Of a DNA stretch of 64,000 nt, positions 11,250 to 23,904 are shown one piece after another; positions within the stretch are counted from its first letter, which is position 1, and the number at the start of each line of letters is the position of its first letter. The translations under genes and the position numbers were made by a program. The stretch is from Membranipora membranacea (lineage: Eukaryota; Bryozoa; Gymnolaemata; Cheilostomatida; Membraniporidae): assembly GCA_914767715.1 (NCBI GenBank), contig OU612071.1, positions 25,915,681 through 25,979,680 on the forward strand, in the 5' to 3' direction. The notes below the pieces were generated by a model. That model was not told where the DNA came from. It ran no database searches and saw only the letters and a list, made by a program, of their open reading frames with translations.

Positions 11250-12579
11250 TTACTCAGTGATGTTTTGTGACCTAGTCAATGTTTTGGCCCTGATCAATCA
11301 ATCAGAGTTGTTTTATTAGCTAATTGTTACACAATTGTAAAACTACATCCTGACAAAGCAAAATGATTACATGAATGAATTCGAATTTTGGTTACTTTTA
11401 TATCTTTCTATTTGTTGTGTGGATATATTTCACTATTTCTCACTGTTTGACCACTGAGAGACAGGACATTAAATGTTGGCAATTAATGTGAGAAGGTATA
11501 TGATCTTCTTGTCATATGATGTCTAAGTAATTAAAAGAATCCTCACATTTGAGAGGGTGCCAATTTTATATGTTTCATAATATAATTCATTTCCAATTAA
11601 AATCAAATGACCGATAAAAGTCACTTCTTGATTGATCAATCATCGGCTGAGAAAATTGAAATCTCAATCTTTGGGAAGTTAAGTGATTTCTTTGTTAGTT
11701 GTGAATGATTGATTCCAATGATTTTAGATTGTTGCAGGAGATGAGTTTAAACCCAAATACCTAATTATCTCACATTACACATATTATATGTGACACAGCC
11801 TTCTTATAAAACCCAACATTTGTTACACAATCATCCTATCAGAGAAACTCAGAGGAACTGTTGCTCGATTTTGATGTTAAATTTAAAATACAGGTTCATT
11901 CCATACCTCATTATGGCCTATATATATCTGATAACGAAGAAGGAAATGCTGTTTGGCATAATCTGAAGAGGGCCTTCCATCGCTAGAAAAATGTTTGTGT
12001 TCTGTTGGAATGGTAATTTGAATAATTTAATGAAAATAACACACATACAAATAATTGACCAAAACACACGACAATAAAGCCTGTGGAGGTCATCTGTCAC
12101 TATAATCTGAATGATCACAATATCGATCTCATTACTCAGACTTAAAATGTCACATTTGTCTTGATATAATGATAATCCCTTCCTCATTTACACCCTTCAG
12201 TGCCAGAAGGTGTCCTACAGGAAGCAAAGTGCCCTGTATAAAATCCTCATCAATCAATTATAGTCAATGATGATTGATGATGATGATACTGTTCAACAGA
12301 ATCACTGAGAGAAGTGTACTGGAGTGCATTGATCTTGATCTTTTACTGCAAATGTCTTAATGCATTTACAGAAAGAAAAATTATGAGGGGTAAAAATGCA
12401 TAACCATGCAACCATCTATCAGGAAGAGAAACTTGTGGTGGCGAAGTTATCAGTATAGCTCTGTAAACCAGTGCAAAGTTAAAGCTATGGGTTTGAGTGG
12501 GAGTATGTTGTACTTTGTAAAGCACACAAATAAATAACAAGTAATGGATCTGGTTTGCATGGGAACCGTACATAGGGAG
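11250..12579. other. Intergenic region C to D
   Basis: No gene is recognised. It is collinear with 55736-57584. The counterpart holds about 530 bp of extra sequence, including a TIR element, between the equivalents of 11910 and 11926. Confidence 0.55.
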
Positions 12580-12586
12580 TATAAAG
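12580..12586 (+). promoter_or_regulatory. TATA box of gene D
   Basis: TATAAAG lies 59 bp before the former start codon, with GCATGGGAACC upstream at the family's usual position. Confidence 0.5.
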
Positions 12587-12644
12587 CCTATCGACATCTT
12601 ATTGCTCGGTTTATTTCTGCCTTGTTGTGTTCCGCAGTAACACA

Positions 12645-14976
12645 ATGAAGACTTTTATCTCAGCTGTGTTCATCTGTCTTGGTTGATGATTGATTGTTGG
12701 TGTATCTTCATATGGACCAGGTAATGATATAGATTATTAGTTATAGTATAGATATGGATAGAGTATATTGTTGATTTGCATATTGTTTAAATATAGTTCG
12801 AAATATCAACTCAATTTTTGCTATCGTGAAAGTATGTATGTAGTTGGAACAAAAATCTACCTTCTATGCCATAAATCAAACAAGCAGGAATTCCACAAAC
12901 TACTGTACTATATCTTTACAGCACATCTATTTTTACAGTTTGTGATCCAGATTGTGGAAACTTAATATTTGATTGCGGTTTGAGGTCTCCTTTCTCCTTC
13001 TCATGTCCGAACGGCTTCGAAAGAGATAACTGTGGATGTCAGACATGCTGTGGTAAGTTCTTAACTTGTGACATACAATGTATTATCTCTTAGCGGCCAA
13101 TAAATTAGATAATAATATCTGTTTTATCCAAATTAGCCATATGACACAGAATGGTTACGACTATATCGCTTGCTGCTTCGTGCTTCTTGGGTGTAGTCTA
13201 TCACCAGTGGTCTGATGTAGCAATCCAAAGATGTTATCATTCATTTGTGTTACAGCTGGTTGTGAACCTTTCGATAAGACCATCCCATGCCCTGCTGTGA
13301 AGAAACTAGATGAGAGAGGATATCCTACCAATGTCTATAGTAAGTGGAGCGACCATCTGCTTTTCTTCAATTTGTAAATTATTTTCAGCCTGAATGTGAT
13401 GCTTTCTCTATGGCTTAGACTGCTCTGCACTTTCTGACTCTACTTCAGCTAAGTAAGACACAAATACATAGTACATATTACATATATAGTTATTTGTTGA
13501 TTTTTGTTTTTGAGACCTTGTTCCTCGTAAAAACTACATTGAAAAAATTATAGCCTTAGTGCAACCGCTTTGAAACCTTCTTGAGAGACTTCTGAACTGC
13601 GAAGATTAGCTCCAGATAACCATATGCTATGTTGCGGTAGTGATGTAAATTATGGCGCAATCTGCCATCTCTAAACTCAAATGCTTAAAGTATGACACGT
13701 TCATAATGAGGAAATAGGAAGTCATAAATCAATCTTAGCTAGTTATTCGGCATATTTGTGTGCACAGTAAAGATGTCTGTTACCTGGTACCTTTTGTTGC
13801 TTACAAGGAAATACTTGAATACCATAATATTTTTTTGCTGGTAATTGATCACTGCTGGTACCATATTACACTGAGATAATTATCAGTATGGTCAATTTTG
13901 GCAACAGCTGCATCGCCTACTTGACATGTTAATTGTAAAACGTGGCCGCTGGATAGAAACTATCAATGAACAAATATTTTATGGTTTGATATGAAAGCCA
14001 AAAGAAGTAAAAGATTTTCATTTAAGACGCAGATGAAAAAATAAATGGTGCTTCAGTTTGATCAGAAATTAAAAAATGTTGTTGAAATCACTTGTAGCAG
14101 TCATCTACACTATAATGTGTTAAATCTCTGCAGGAGGAACTGTCTGCAATTTCGAATTTTCGAATTGCCTCACCTCCTTCATGTTACATAGGCTTCAACC
14201 TAAACTAGTCAAAATTAGGTGCAAGCTTAATTTCAGTTTACAAACTAGCTAAATTTCCCTCCTATAGGGTTTACCACTCACCTCTACGTATCGCAGTAAT
14301 AGCTTTTGGAATACATTACACCGATTGTCCAGCTCTGCCAGGCTGCACTTTAGACTGTTCAATGATACAGACCTCCTCACCTTTCCCTCGATCCACAGCC
14401 TACAGAACAGACGATAGAGGATGTTTTATATGTCAGTGTGGTACGTATCTCAGTCTGCACTCTTACTATATAATATAATAATTCTTTTTAATGTCTCCAC
14501 ACGAACATCTTCTCATGCAGTGAGCAATGTTAGACCAAAGCCATGTTACACTGAGAAGAGATGTCCTAGCATTATTTAGTTTAATAAACCAGTATTTTTT
14601 TGTTTGAACAGTACTGGTTAGTCCGGACTGTATAGCAATGACCTTGAATCAAAATATTTATTCAGATACAAAAATTCTTGGCTGGAATAATGGAAATTCA
14701 GTTTTCTCTGTTTAATGAATAGAGAATTCACTTGTGATTGGTTTTGACTTTGTGTCTCTCACAGCTCCAACGCCTACCACACCAGTAGAGAAGCCAGGAT
14801 CCTGTCCTCAGTATGGTGTATGGGGTATGGAAGTTTATGTGAGAATGATCAGGTCTGTCCTGGTAGTGAAAAGTGCTGTCAGAAGAGAAATATACGCCAG
14901 TCAGGAGGCGCTACAAAGGGTCTGCTCGAGAGTGACTAAAGTCAGACCTACACTAGCCGTGTCTACACCAGTGTAA
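12645..14976 (+). pseudogene. Gene D: decayed duplicate of gene I
   Basis: Homologous exons: signal 12645-12720, beta 12939-13052, alpha 13256-13339, beta-like 14324-14440, WAP 14765-14976. There are many defects compared with gene I. Two in-frame TGA codons interrupt the signal peptide (after MKTFISAVFICLG). Two alpha-module Cys codons are now TAT (Tyr). The acceptor before 14324 reads CCG instead of CAG. About 1.1 kb holding three exons of I (its 59488-60372) is deleted near 14040. About 0.55 kb is missing between the last two exons. In the WAP exon a net +2 shift soon after GVWG and a +1 shift before VCSR restore the frame but destroy the central cysteines. This is almost certainly non-functional. 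Confidence 0.85.
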
Positions 14977-17900
14977 GTTTTGCTTCTAAAATAAACAAGT
15001 AGCTGATTTCCGCCTCTTAGGTTCCATTAAACGAATTTTCTAGTAACTATGAGAAACTGCACTAGAATTATTCCGATGCGGTGATTTGAATTATATTGTC
15101 CAATGAAACTCTTCTGTACGGGTGGAGAATGAGAATGGGATCTGGGGTCATCAGCAGCCCTGGAGGCTCCTGGAGGTCTCAGCTATTCGTTTTCCCTTGC
15201 CCTACTGAGAGTTTACTGTTGTTGTCTACTGCAGAAAGCAGGGATCAAGACGGTAGATCTGTAAAGATGCTTATCACTTCCCTGATTTTGTATTTCTAGA
15301 ATGAAGTACTAGCAGTAACAGAAAGAAAAGATCTAATGGCCGAAGAGAGATAAATATGAAAATGATAACTGGTTCAGTTTTGTCAACTATTTCTTAGATG
15401 TTCTTACGTTCGTAATGGCTTTCTTACCGTTTCTTTTTCGTTTCCCTTTTTTCTGGCAGTGAGTGCAAAACATTACCAATGAGATGACTTCGGTTGGCAT
15501 TTAAAAAATTTATATAATTACAATATATATTTGATCAATAAACAAGCAATTTAGTAAACAATGCAGTTGCATAAATATTGTTTGTAACATATATGCTGGC
15601 GGAGAGATGATGCATAACTTTTTTTCACTGTCATATTGAACTCATAGAGCTGAGAAAAGGAAACAAGATTCTTAAAACGTCCCTAAAATCATTTTTTATG
15701 GCTGCATTATTATAAGGCAGGAAAGATTTAAGGATGATAAAATTATGCCTTTAATCGCAAGCTCTTTGTTAGTCTGAAAACTGAGATGTAAATGTATTGG
15801 CAGGCAGGTCACAGTACAACTGGAACATTGACAGTTAGCTGTAGACTGTAGCAATGTCTCTTTGTGCCCCGTGTATCATTGTGCCCCCATCTCCCCTATA
15901 ACTGTTTTTACTGTTTCACAGTATATAGAACAGTAAACTCAACATTAGCAATTGATAGCTAAATATTTGTGATTTTCTTGTATTATTATTTCTCGATAAG
16001 TAAAAGAATTACCACGATTAAAGCCCGATCTCATTGGAAAGTATCTCACTCTACATCCATACTTTCACTTACAAGCATTCGATCATCCATAGAACAACCA
16101 GGTGAATGATGATTATTTGATTATTTGTTGCCCAATCGTGAAACAGATCATTTCAAAAGCTCGATGACATAAAGTGCCACAACTTGAGCACATTTAGGAA
16201 TATATCTGATGCGCTACATCAAACCAGGTATATGTAATTGCAAATTGGTAAGGAGTTATCTATTTCATGCTAAAGCCAATGTTTTGATACCAAAAATAAT
16301 GTTCCAGCTTCATTTAGAGCCATATAATCAGCAATTTTATGGCCGATGACTTATAATTATTAGGGATTGCCATTGTCAAGAATCTAAGGATCGATCGAGA
16401 TTGGAAGGGAAGACAGTAAACTTTTATAATGGAGTCAATAAAAAATTATGCAGAAAAAATGTTTGGATTGCTCTGTCAGAGCTTTCCAAAAGTTACAAAC
16501 TTATTCAATGCCTGGAGGCGTTTGTCAGACAAAATCAGGTATGTTACTTAGTCCTATGCTTCCCAGGCTTGCCAACTCTCATTCATTGAGTATGAGTCTC
16601 ACTAGATAGCCACTTGAAACTAGGTAGGCAATGAGTAGTAAAGAATGCGCGACTCATGAGTTAAGAATATGAAGGCTATGAGTGAGGTATGACTTGACTA
16701 CTATGAGACATTTTATTTTGCCCCATGGGCTAATTCAATCAAGTTTCTATATGTTTTCGTTATCGTTTTTTCAAGTTCAATACATGCATGTAGGCCTACT
16801 AACTAAATTTAAATTTATCCGGTATCACAGTAATTTAAGGTCATGCCTCACCAAAATTTTGTTTGGGGTTTTTCAATCCACATGTTTTGGAGAAGGAGTA
16901 TGATAAGAATGGCTATCATACAGTCTTCCAGAGGCAGGCTGTAAACGCAAAATTCATTTTGCCCAGCTAACTTAAAATAAAATATATGTTGAGTGAACAA
17001 TTGCATGGGAATTACCTACAACCATATCCTTCGTGTATATTCCAAAATATTGAATGAACATCTCTACTCGAATTGAAATAAATGCCTCATGAATACAAAG
17101 AAAATTACAACCATTCATGATTTTTTTGCCTGCAATATTTCTCCACCAGATTTGGCGTAGTAATATAACTCTCTGTAATCCAGTCATTTTAGTTTACTTT
17201 ACAATATTTCACGTACTGACTTGTTAATTCCTGTCTTTTATTATAAGTCTTTCCTTCTCTAGTACTTAAAACTCATGTCAAGGCTTGTTACTACAATTAA
17301 TTATCAGAAGTCAAATTTACTGGGACTACTTTGCGCTGCCAAACCTGGTTTGATACGAATAAATGGTTGTGAGGCGTCTGAGCCAGATGCTCCCAGTTAT
17401 TGGCAGCTCCTATTATTTTGCATGGGCACCAGTGGCTTTAATTTTTTAAATTGCGATTGAAAACATATAATAACTATAATAAAGATAATTGAGGGTTTGG
17501 AAATTGCTCAACAAGGACTAGCTACAAGTAAAATGAAAACTAAAGGAAATCGGACCAGTAGTTCTCAAGTTAGTATCCTAGGCGAGGCATGTCCTTAAGA
17601 AAACACTGCTTGTGACGTCATTAGCTGGGACCATGACAGTTTTCATGAAGCATCAGCTTTGAGCATCAACAGATCTGCCTGTGGTAGGTGTAGAGTTTTG
17701 TCCAATGGCTCAAATGAGCGCTTAGAACCTCATGAAAACAGACAGTAAGTTAAAACATCATTGGGTTTGGCCTTTAACAAATGATTCAGAATTTATCCAA
17801 TTAATTAGACTTAGTGCCATATTATTCCTGGTTTAGTAATTGACCTCTTCCTCGTTCCTTGCTCCTGGTTTCCTTGTTTCCTGTATATTTCCTTTTCACA

Positions 17901-18216
17901 GTATCAGAAGGGGTGACCGCTCTCATCCTGGTATATATATCTCAATAATGAAAGATTCATCAGCACTTACGTTATTTTTGGCAATAGAAGCAAAATATGC
18001 TCTACTGGGTACTGTATTTCCCGGTTCTGTAAATCCTTAACTCAAATTGTCTTGTTCTGTTTATTTACGTCAACACATTAAGCAACTTTATGAAGGACAT
18101 ACATAAGCACCCATCATGCCCTCCGAGGGAAAGAGAAATAAGAGTTGTGGGTTTATTTGGAATCATGTTGTAGTTTGATTGTTAAGTTTGCAAATAAATA
18201 TTATTTAATTCACATT
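14977..18216. other. Intergenic region D to E
   Basis: About 3.2 kb with only short, unsupported open frames. Near 17885-17915 the recurrent pyrimidine tract plus ACAGTATCAG motif appears, as upstream of B, F, G and H. I recognise no gene or mobile element here. Confidence 0.5.
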
Positions 18217-18260
18217 GTTGGCATAGCAACCATACACAGGTAGTATAAAACCTACCTGTG
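18217..18260 (+). promoter_or_regulatory. Gene E core promoter: X-box-like motif and TATA box inside an inverted repeat
   Basis: GTTGGCATAGCAAC at 18217-18230 is followed by CACAGGTAG (18235-18243), TATAAAA (18244-18250) and CTACCTGTG (18252-18260). The two 9-bp arms are perfect reverse complements around the TATA box. The same arrangement occurs in genes F and G. Confidence 0.7.
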
Positions 18261-18308
18261 AGTTGATTGTCAGGTTATTATCGACTTGCTGTGCTTTGCT
18301 GTAAGACA

Positions 18309-21300
18309 ATGAAGACTCCTATCTCTGCTGCTGTAGCTCTCTGTGTGACAGGATTCCTGTTTGTCTGTGTATCCTCTCAAGGTCAAGGTGAGGTTATCAA
18401 TTACTTGTCCGTGTGTTTTCTATTACATTTTTCTAGTCATTCAAGGCGATTTGCATATTAATTTTGTCAATGAGTCTAATTGCTGTGTATGCTATTTTGT
18501 ATATTAAGATACATTTAATTTGGCTTCTGTGACACAGACACATCATAGAGCTGTTCTCCGAATGCTGTTCTAATTCTTTTTAAAAGGTTCTCGGATCTTG
18601 GGTAGATAAAACTGGCAGACTTTTTTACATAGCTATTAATACCTCAAATACATAACTACTTATATCCTCAAATACATAGATATTTATATCCTCAAATACA
18701 TAAGTATTTATATCCTCAAATACATAAATATTTATATCCTCAAATACATAAATATTTAAATCCTCAAATACATAGATATTTATATCCTCAAATACATAGC
18801 TATTTATATTAGATGAAAGATCATTGCAGATAAAAGTTTTAAGAATTCAAGTGCATTCTAGAACAGTTCATGAATTATAAGCTTATATGTTGTTATTCAT
18901 TAGAATGGGATGTATTAGCTTTCCGATAAAAATGATCTTCCTGCTATACACTCAGCTTCAAATCCAATTTATCCACCAATCAGGCATTTTGAAAGCAATA
19001 TGCATATAAGAGGGTCCCTAAAATGCCAATAGATCAAAGCTCCATAATAAATGTTTATTGGTTGAGTTGTGTCACAAAGAATGCAGAAAAATCTGAGCAC
19101 ATATAAAATAAAAACCCTCCCATTTCATACTTAAATACTATTGTAGATTGCGGGCCATGCACTAGTATCTTTGACTGCGGAAACTTCGCAATAGGATCAG
19201 GATATCAGTACGATTGTCCTACTACTCAGAGATTAGACTCCTGTGGATGTATTAATAGTTGCCAATGTGGTAAGATTACTCAAGGTCTCATCTTTTTGTG
19301 TGGATGTCAGAAATCGCTACATTCACTCATTTGAGGCCAAGTGTTCTCAATCTAACTTGACTTGAGCTGCTATCTATGCGTTCGACTTAGAACTTGTCAC
19401 TATAAGAACTGAATGAATAAATGATTTTATTAATACTATAACAATTTTAGGCAACCTTCCATCAAATAAATTACAGTTCTTGCAAGTGAGGGCACAGATA
19501 TCAAGGAGAATTTAGCATGATTTTGGTTACTAACTATTTGGAAAAAGTGTCATCTGTACTGATCCTCACTTACAGTAACAACAGAGGGTTTACCGAGGAT
19601 TTTAGGGCGCCATGTGCACTCTCTATAAAAGGCAAAATAATATTGGTTAACACATGAATACGTTCAATGTTTTATCTCGTGCTTTGATTGATAGACAGTT
19701 TTCTGAGCTGTTATTTATGCCTCAATTCGGAGTTTTCCTCTCTCCAGTTCGGTACTTTTAACCCACACCTCATAGGAAAAACCTGCTGAAAGAGAGTTAT
19801 CTTGAAAACCTCTGTTGATAGGATAAAAATGATTTTTGATTCAGAGTCTGCACCATTGAATACCCTGTGAGACAGGGTTTCCAAATCATTGGAGGCTTGA
19901 ATGTTGAATTTTAGTGACGAAACTCATGAAAATTTCTACCAAATTGTACTCAAAACAGGCAGAAAATGTTATAATTGACTATCCAATTACTGAAATTATT
20001 TCCCAAACTATGTCCATATGAGTTTTCAATGTTGCAGACTCTGAATCAAAAATAAATTTTATCCTATTATAAGCGGTTTTTAAGATAACCTTATTTTCAG
20101 CACGTTTTTCCTATGCGGCGTGGGTTAAAAGTACCAAACTTGAGAGAGGACAACTGTGAATTGGGGCCTAAACCAGAGCTCGGAAAACAGTCTATTAAGC
20201 TAAAAAATTCGGCAATGCATAAAAATTCAGCCGGTCAACTATAGGAAATATTCAGTGACAATTTGTTCGACTTTAAAATCTCGGTCTAGCTTTATTAGTG
20301 ACATAGGCAATATAAGACTCAAAAGAAAGATAAAAAGAGGCAAAATTACTAAGTGAATTTTGATGTGAACTATATATTTCCAAATATCTTATCTCCTTTC
20401 AATCCTGTTTTAGCTGGCTGCCCTGATTTCAACCGACGTATTAAATGTACCTTCGGACGGAGGCCGGATGTTAATGGCTGTCCAACTGATGTGTGTGGTA
20501 TGTTACATTACAGATTCTTTACCGATTTTATGGAAATAATTGATATAAGTGTAAATGTCATGCTCTTGATATTGCTGATATTATCTGCATAACCATCCAC
20601 TTGGAACAAAACTTTTGATTGCCACTAATTACTGTTTTCCTCTGTATTTTTTAAGCTTGCCCACGACCTGACCAGTGCGTTCCATTTCAACAACTGGCAC
20701 CACCATTCCAGTACACATGTCCTAATGGTTACGCAGTTGACTCCTGTGGATGTCGGGAAAGCTATCAATGTGGTAAGATAAATTCAGATCTCATCTTATG
20801 TTATTCAGATAAAAATATCCTTGACCTTTCATGGATTGATGTTTATGACAGGCCAGGCAACAATCAAAATGTGGTTTAATCCTAAAAAACGGCACCTGGT
20901 CCAAAGGGTTGAGATTGTGATTTATCTTATTATGACAATAAAATACTGATATTCAATCTATGATGCTAATTGCTCAGCCATGCCAGCATTCTCTTGTCAA
21001 TTCAAAAACTCTGTTTAATGTGTATCTTTCAGCTCCGTTCGAATGATGTGAATAACTCCACAATTAGCTCAGCTCAACCAATAAAGTCCAAATAATTATT
21101 TTGAAAAGATATTTGTTGAAATTTCTTACTCAATCTTTCAGCTGGCTGCCCAGTGGTTTCAACGACTGTAGAATGTCAGACAGGGAGACGACTTGATTCT
21201 AACAGATGTCCTACTAATTCTTGCAGTAAGTTATTATGTAAATGTATATGTAATACATTAATATATTATAATATATTACAGAGTAAAAAAATTACGCTTG

Positions 21301-22122
21301 GAGTGGTTTAGCATTGTGTATTATGTGTTTTGGGACTACTAATTTATCAAGATTTAAATCATCAGTTCTCATTAAACATTTCTATTTTCTGAATAAATTT
21401 TCTTTTAATATTATAAGGAATTGTCGCTTCCTTCACAAGTTCAATGCAGGTTGCAGAATCAAGTCAACTATGACAAAAATCTCAATGCCGCACACAATTT
21501 ATTTTACTTTCAACCAAGTTCAAGTTTTTTATAACCTATGCGATCACATATATATGCGTAACTTTGTTTAAAATCTATATTGAGAAATATTTAACAGTTT
21601 AGAGGGATGTATTTAAATATTTGACATTTAATATGGTTTGTAAATTACAGCCCCCTTTTACCCCATGTATACATCATACACCTGACTATTGAGGAGGGGA
21701 TTCAAAATATTTACCTAAAAGAGATACAACCCGAGACACTTTATACATCTGGCATTGTGCCAGCAGTACTTTCTGTCTGACTTGAAATGTTATATCGGAT
21801 AGGTTTCATTTCCTTCGCATATATGTACTACAATTTGAAGAAATTTAGGATGGGCCTGAGAATTTTCATGATATGTCGTATCGTTTTTGTATTCTCACGA
21901 GAAACTTTCGCCAGCCCGAATGAGAACTTTGTCTTCTTGTATTTTTCAGATGAGGACAGTGAAGATAAGCCCGGCACTTGCCCCAGATTTGGTTCTTTTG
22001 GGAGAACTAAATGTGTCAGTGATGCTGACTGCCCTGGGAGTGATAAGTGCTGTAAGTCAAGACCACAGAGAGGAATTACAATGGATGTCTGTACAAGAGT
22101 GTCCAATATTAGATATGGATAG
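18309..22122 (+). CDS. Gene E: secreted antistasin-like/WAP protein, 6 exons
   Basis: Exons: 18309-18387, 19147-19269, 20414-20497, 20656-20772, 21142-21225 and 21950-22122 (TAG). The total is 660 nt, or 219 aa. Order: signal peptide (MKTPISAAVALCVTGFLF, then VCVSSQGQ), beta with 8 Cys, alpha, beta with 6 Cys, alpha, WAP. It lacks the first alpha exon found in B and F, and the frame is unaffected because the exons are symmetric. All donors are GT and acceptors AG (one AAG), and no stop is present. It is one of three intact genes here. The likely role is a secreted protease inhibitor or matrix protein. Its introns hold a 24-bp minisatellite and a long-TIR foldback element. Confidence 0.83.
18636..18809. 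repeat. 24-bp minisatellite, 7 units, in intron 1 of gene E
   Basis: CCTCAAATACATA recurs at 18642, 18666, 18690, 18714, 18738, 18762 and 18786, exactly 24 bp apart, with small differences between units. The paralogous intron near gene C has only a single related CCCTCAAATAATA (about 8542), so the array expanded locally. Confidence 0.85.
19688..20199. mobile_element. Foldback/MITE-type element with about 160-bp inverted repeats
   Basis: The left arm (about 19691-19850) and right arm (about 20035-20198) are diverged reverse complements. Paired landmarks are GGTACTTTTAACCCAC with GTGGGTTAAAAGTACC, TAGGAAAAAC with GTTTTTCCTA, and TTTTGATTCAGAGTCTGCA with TGCAGACTCTGAATCAAAA. The centre has no open frame. 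It lies in intron 2 of gene E. A target duplication could not be fixed by eye. Confidence 0.7.
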
Positions 22123-23812
22123 GCATGTGTTGGCTCTATGCGCTGAATTCATTTGAAATGTTGTTAACTGTGATTTATTTCTAATCATGGTTTGGATATA
22201 TTTCACTGTTCTCCACTCTTTGATCACACATAGAACAGAAGATTCAAAATTGGCAGTTTGCATCTTATTATCTTAATGTAAATGATTTTATTGTAATATG
22301 ATTTTTTAGTAATTTCAAGAATATTTCCAATGAAAATTCAATCTCCTTCGAGATGGTGCCAATTTGTCATGTTTTTGTCGAAGTTTGTTGCCTAAAATTA
22401 AAATTCAATCGTATTAGCCACAACAGTCAGTACTTGATCAATTATCATGTGTAAATCATTATTGTGAATGCTGAAGGATCAATGGTAAGCACTCTATAAA
22501 ACAAACTCATAAAAGCTGCAAATTAAACAAATGTACTGTAATATTAAGCCCACATGCACTTGCTTTAGTATACAGTATATTTTGTGATACTTTTTACCCT
22601 TTGCTCACCTCAATCTGTGTGGGGGTATTAGTATTCACTATCGGTTTCACAGACATAATGCTAGGGGGATATATTGACTGTGAAGGATATTGGTATGAGA
22701 GGGGTATACTCTGCACCTCAGAAGGCCCTGACTGAAATATTGGCCGTCAAGCTAAGGGATTATCACTTTCCTGCCCAGCCACATCACAGGCCAGTAGTTC
22801 AATTACAACAGTGGCCTGAAACCACTATATTGAATAATCCATGTTAGAATCAGCTTCTCTGGGATCTCTATTTGCTTCTTATATACCTTAAATTGATCAG
22901 GAAGGAGTTTACTGGTGATACTTTGGACTCGCTGCAGACTTTTGCCTCCCATACCATTTTGTCTCGACTACGACCCTGCATCATTGTGATGTCTCAAGAC
23001 AAAGGATGGAGTATAACATTGTACTGTACAAAGTAACAGGTGAATTAATCTGTGTTAAAAAAATTGATTGGTGTTTCACAGCTCTATTATGCTGTAGAAG
23101 AATAGATCGAGAGCTTTATAAAGTTATGACATTTTACACATAAATTAATTCACACCTGCCTCAATCCAGTTAATCAATTATCTGACAAAATTAAACAACT
23201 CAACATTTTGATTTTCTTTCAATTTAAAAGATGAAATGAATTGCTTTTTTTTCCTGCCAATTTTTAGTGAGGAAGAGCAGCCACGCCTACACAAGAGCTT
23301 TGACAGCCCACGGCCCATCCAATTAAGATCCCTTAAATTGTGTGGTCAGCCGTATAATGCGCTGTTGGGCTCATCAGGAGGTGATGTTTGAAAATAATTA
23401 AACTATCAAAACCAGTACAGCCTAATGTACCAAATCTTAGCAATTTGCTGATTAAATCAGAATCAACCAATTTATTAGACTTAAGTTGTAACATTATTCC
23501 TGATGTGATTATTAATCTCTTCCTTTCGGTACCTTGTTTTCTCCTAACTAGTTTCCTTCTTACAGTATCAGGTAGTGTGAAGTGTCTCATCTTCATAAAT
23601 CATTTTCACCATTCAAATATGCTCTGCGTTTATGTAATAAAAGTGTCCATATAGAGGAAATGTAATTTAAAATGCTCTAATGAACACCTGAAACCTCCAC
23701 CACAAATGTCTTATGTTGATCAGTATATATGCACAGGCAAAATTATTACGGTCTAATTGGAATCATACTGTAACTTGATACACTAGCAAATGAATATTAA
23801 TTGCTTCTTATT
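22123..23812. other. Intergenic region E to F
   Basis: No gene is recognised. The stretch about 23330-23590 (GTGTGGTCAGC, then ACAGTATCAGG) is the family's usual upstream block. A diverged second copy of that block occurs inside intron 1 of gene F (about 25440-25990). Confidence 0.5.
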
Positions 23813-23856
23813 GTTGTCATGGCAACCCTACACAGGTAGTATAAAGTCTACCTGTG
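23813..23856 (+). promoter_or_regulatory. Gene F core promoter: X-box-like motif and TATA box inside an inverted repeat
   Basis: GTTGTCATGGCAAC at 23813-23826 is followed by CACAGGTAG (23831-23839), TATAAAGT (23840-23847) and CTACCTGTG (23848-23856). The arms are perfect reverse complements. Confidence 0.72.
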
Positions 23857-23904
23857 AGGTTTTTGTCAGGTCATTGTTATCTTGCTGTGCTCTACTGTAT
23901 CACA

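Noticed and set aside
16401-16903. Short open frames in the D to E intergenic region
   Set aside because: No similarity to the module family, no signal peptide with splice context, and typical chance frames in AT-rich DNA.
18636-18809. CRISPR-like array
   Set aside because: The units are contiguous 24-bp tandem copies with no unique spacers, in a eukaryotic intron.
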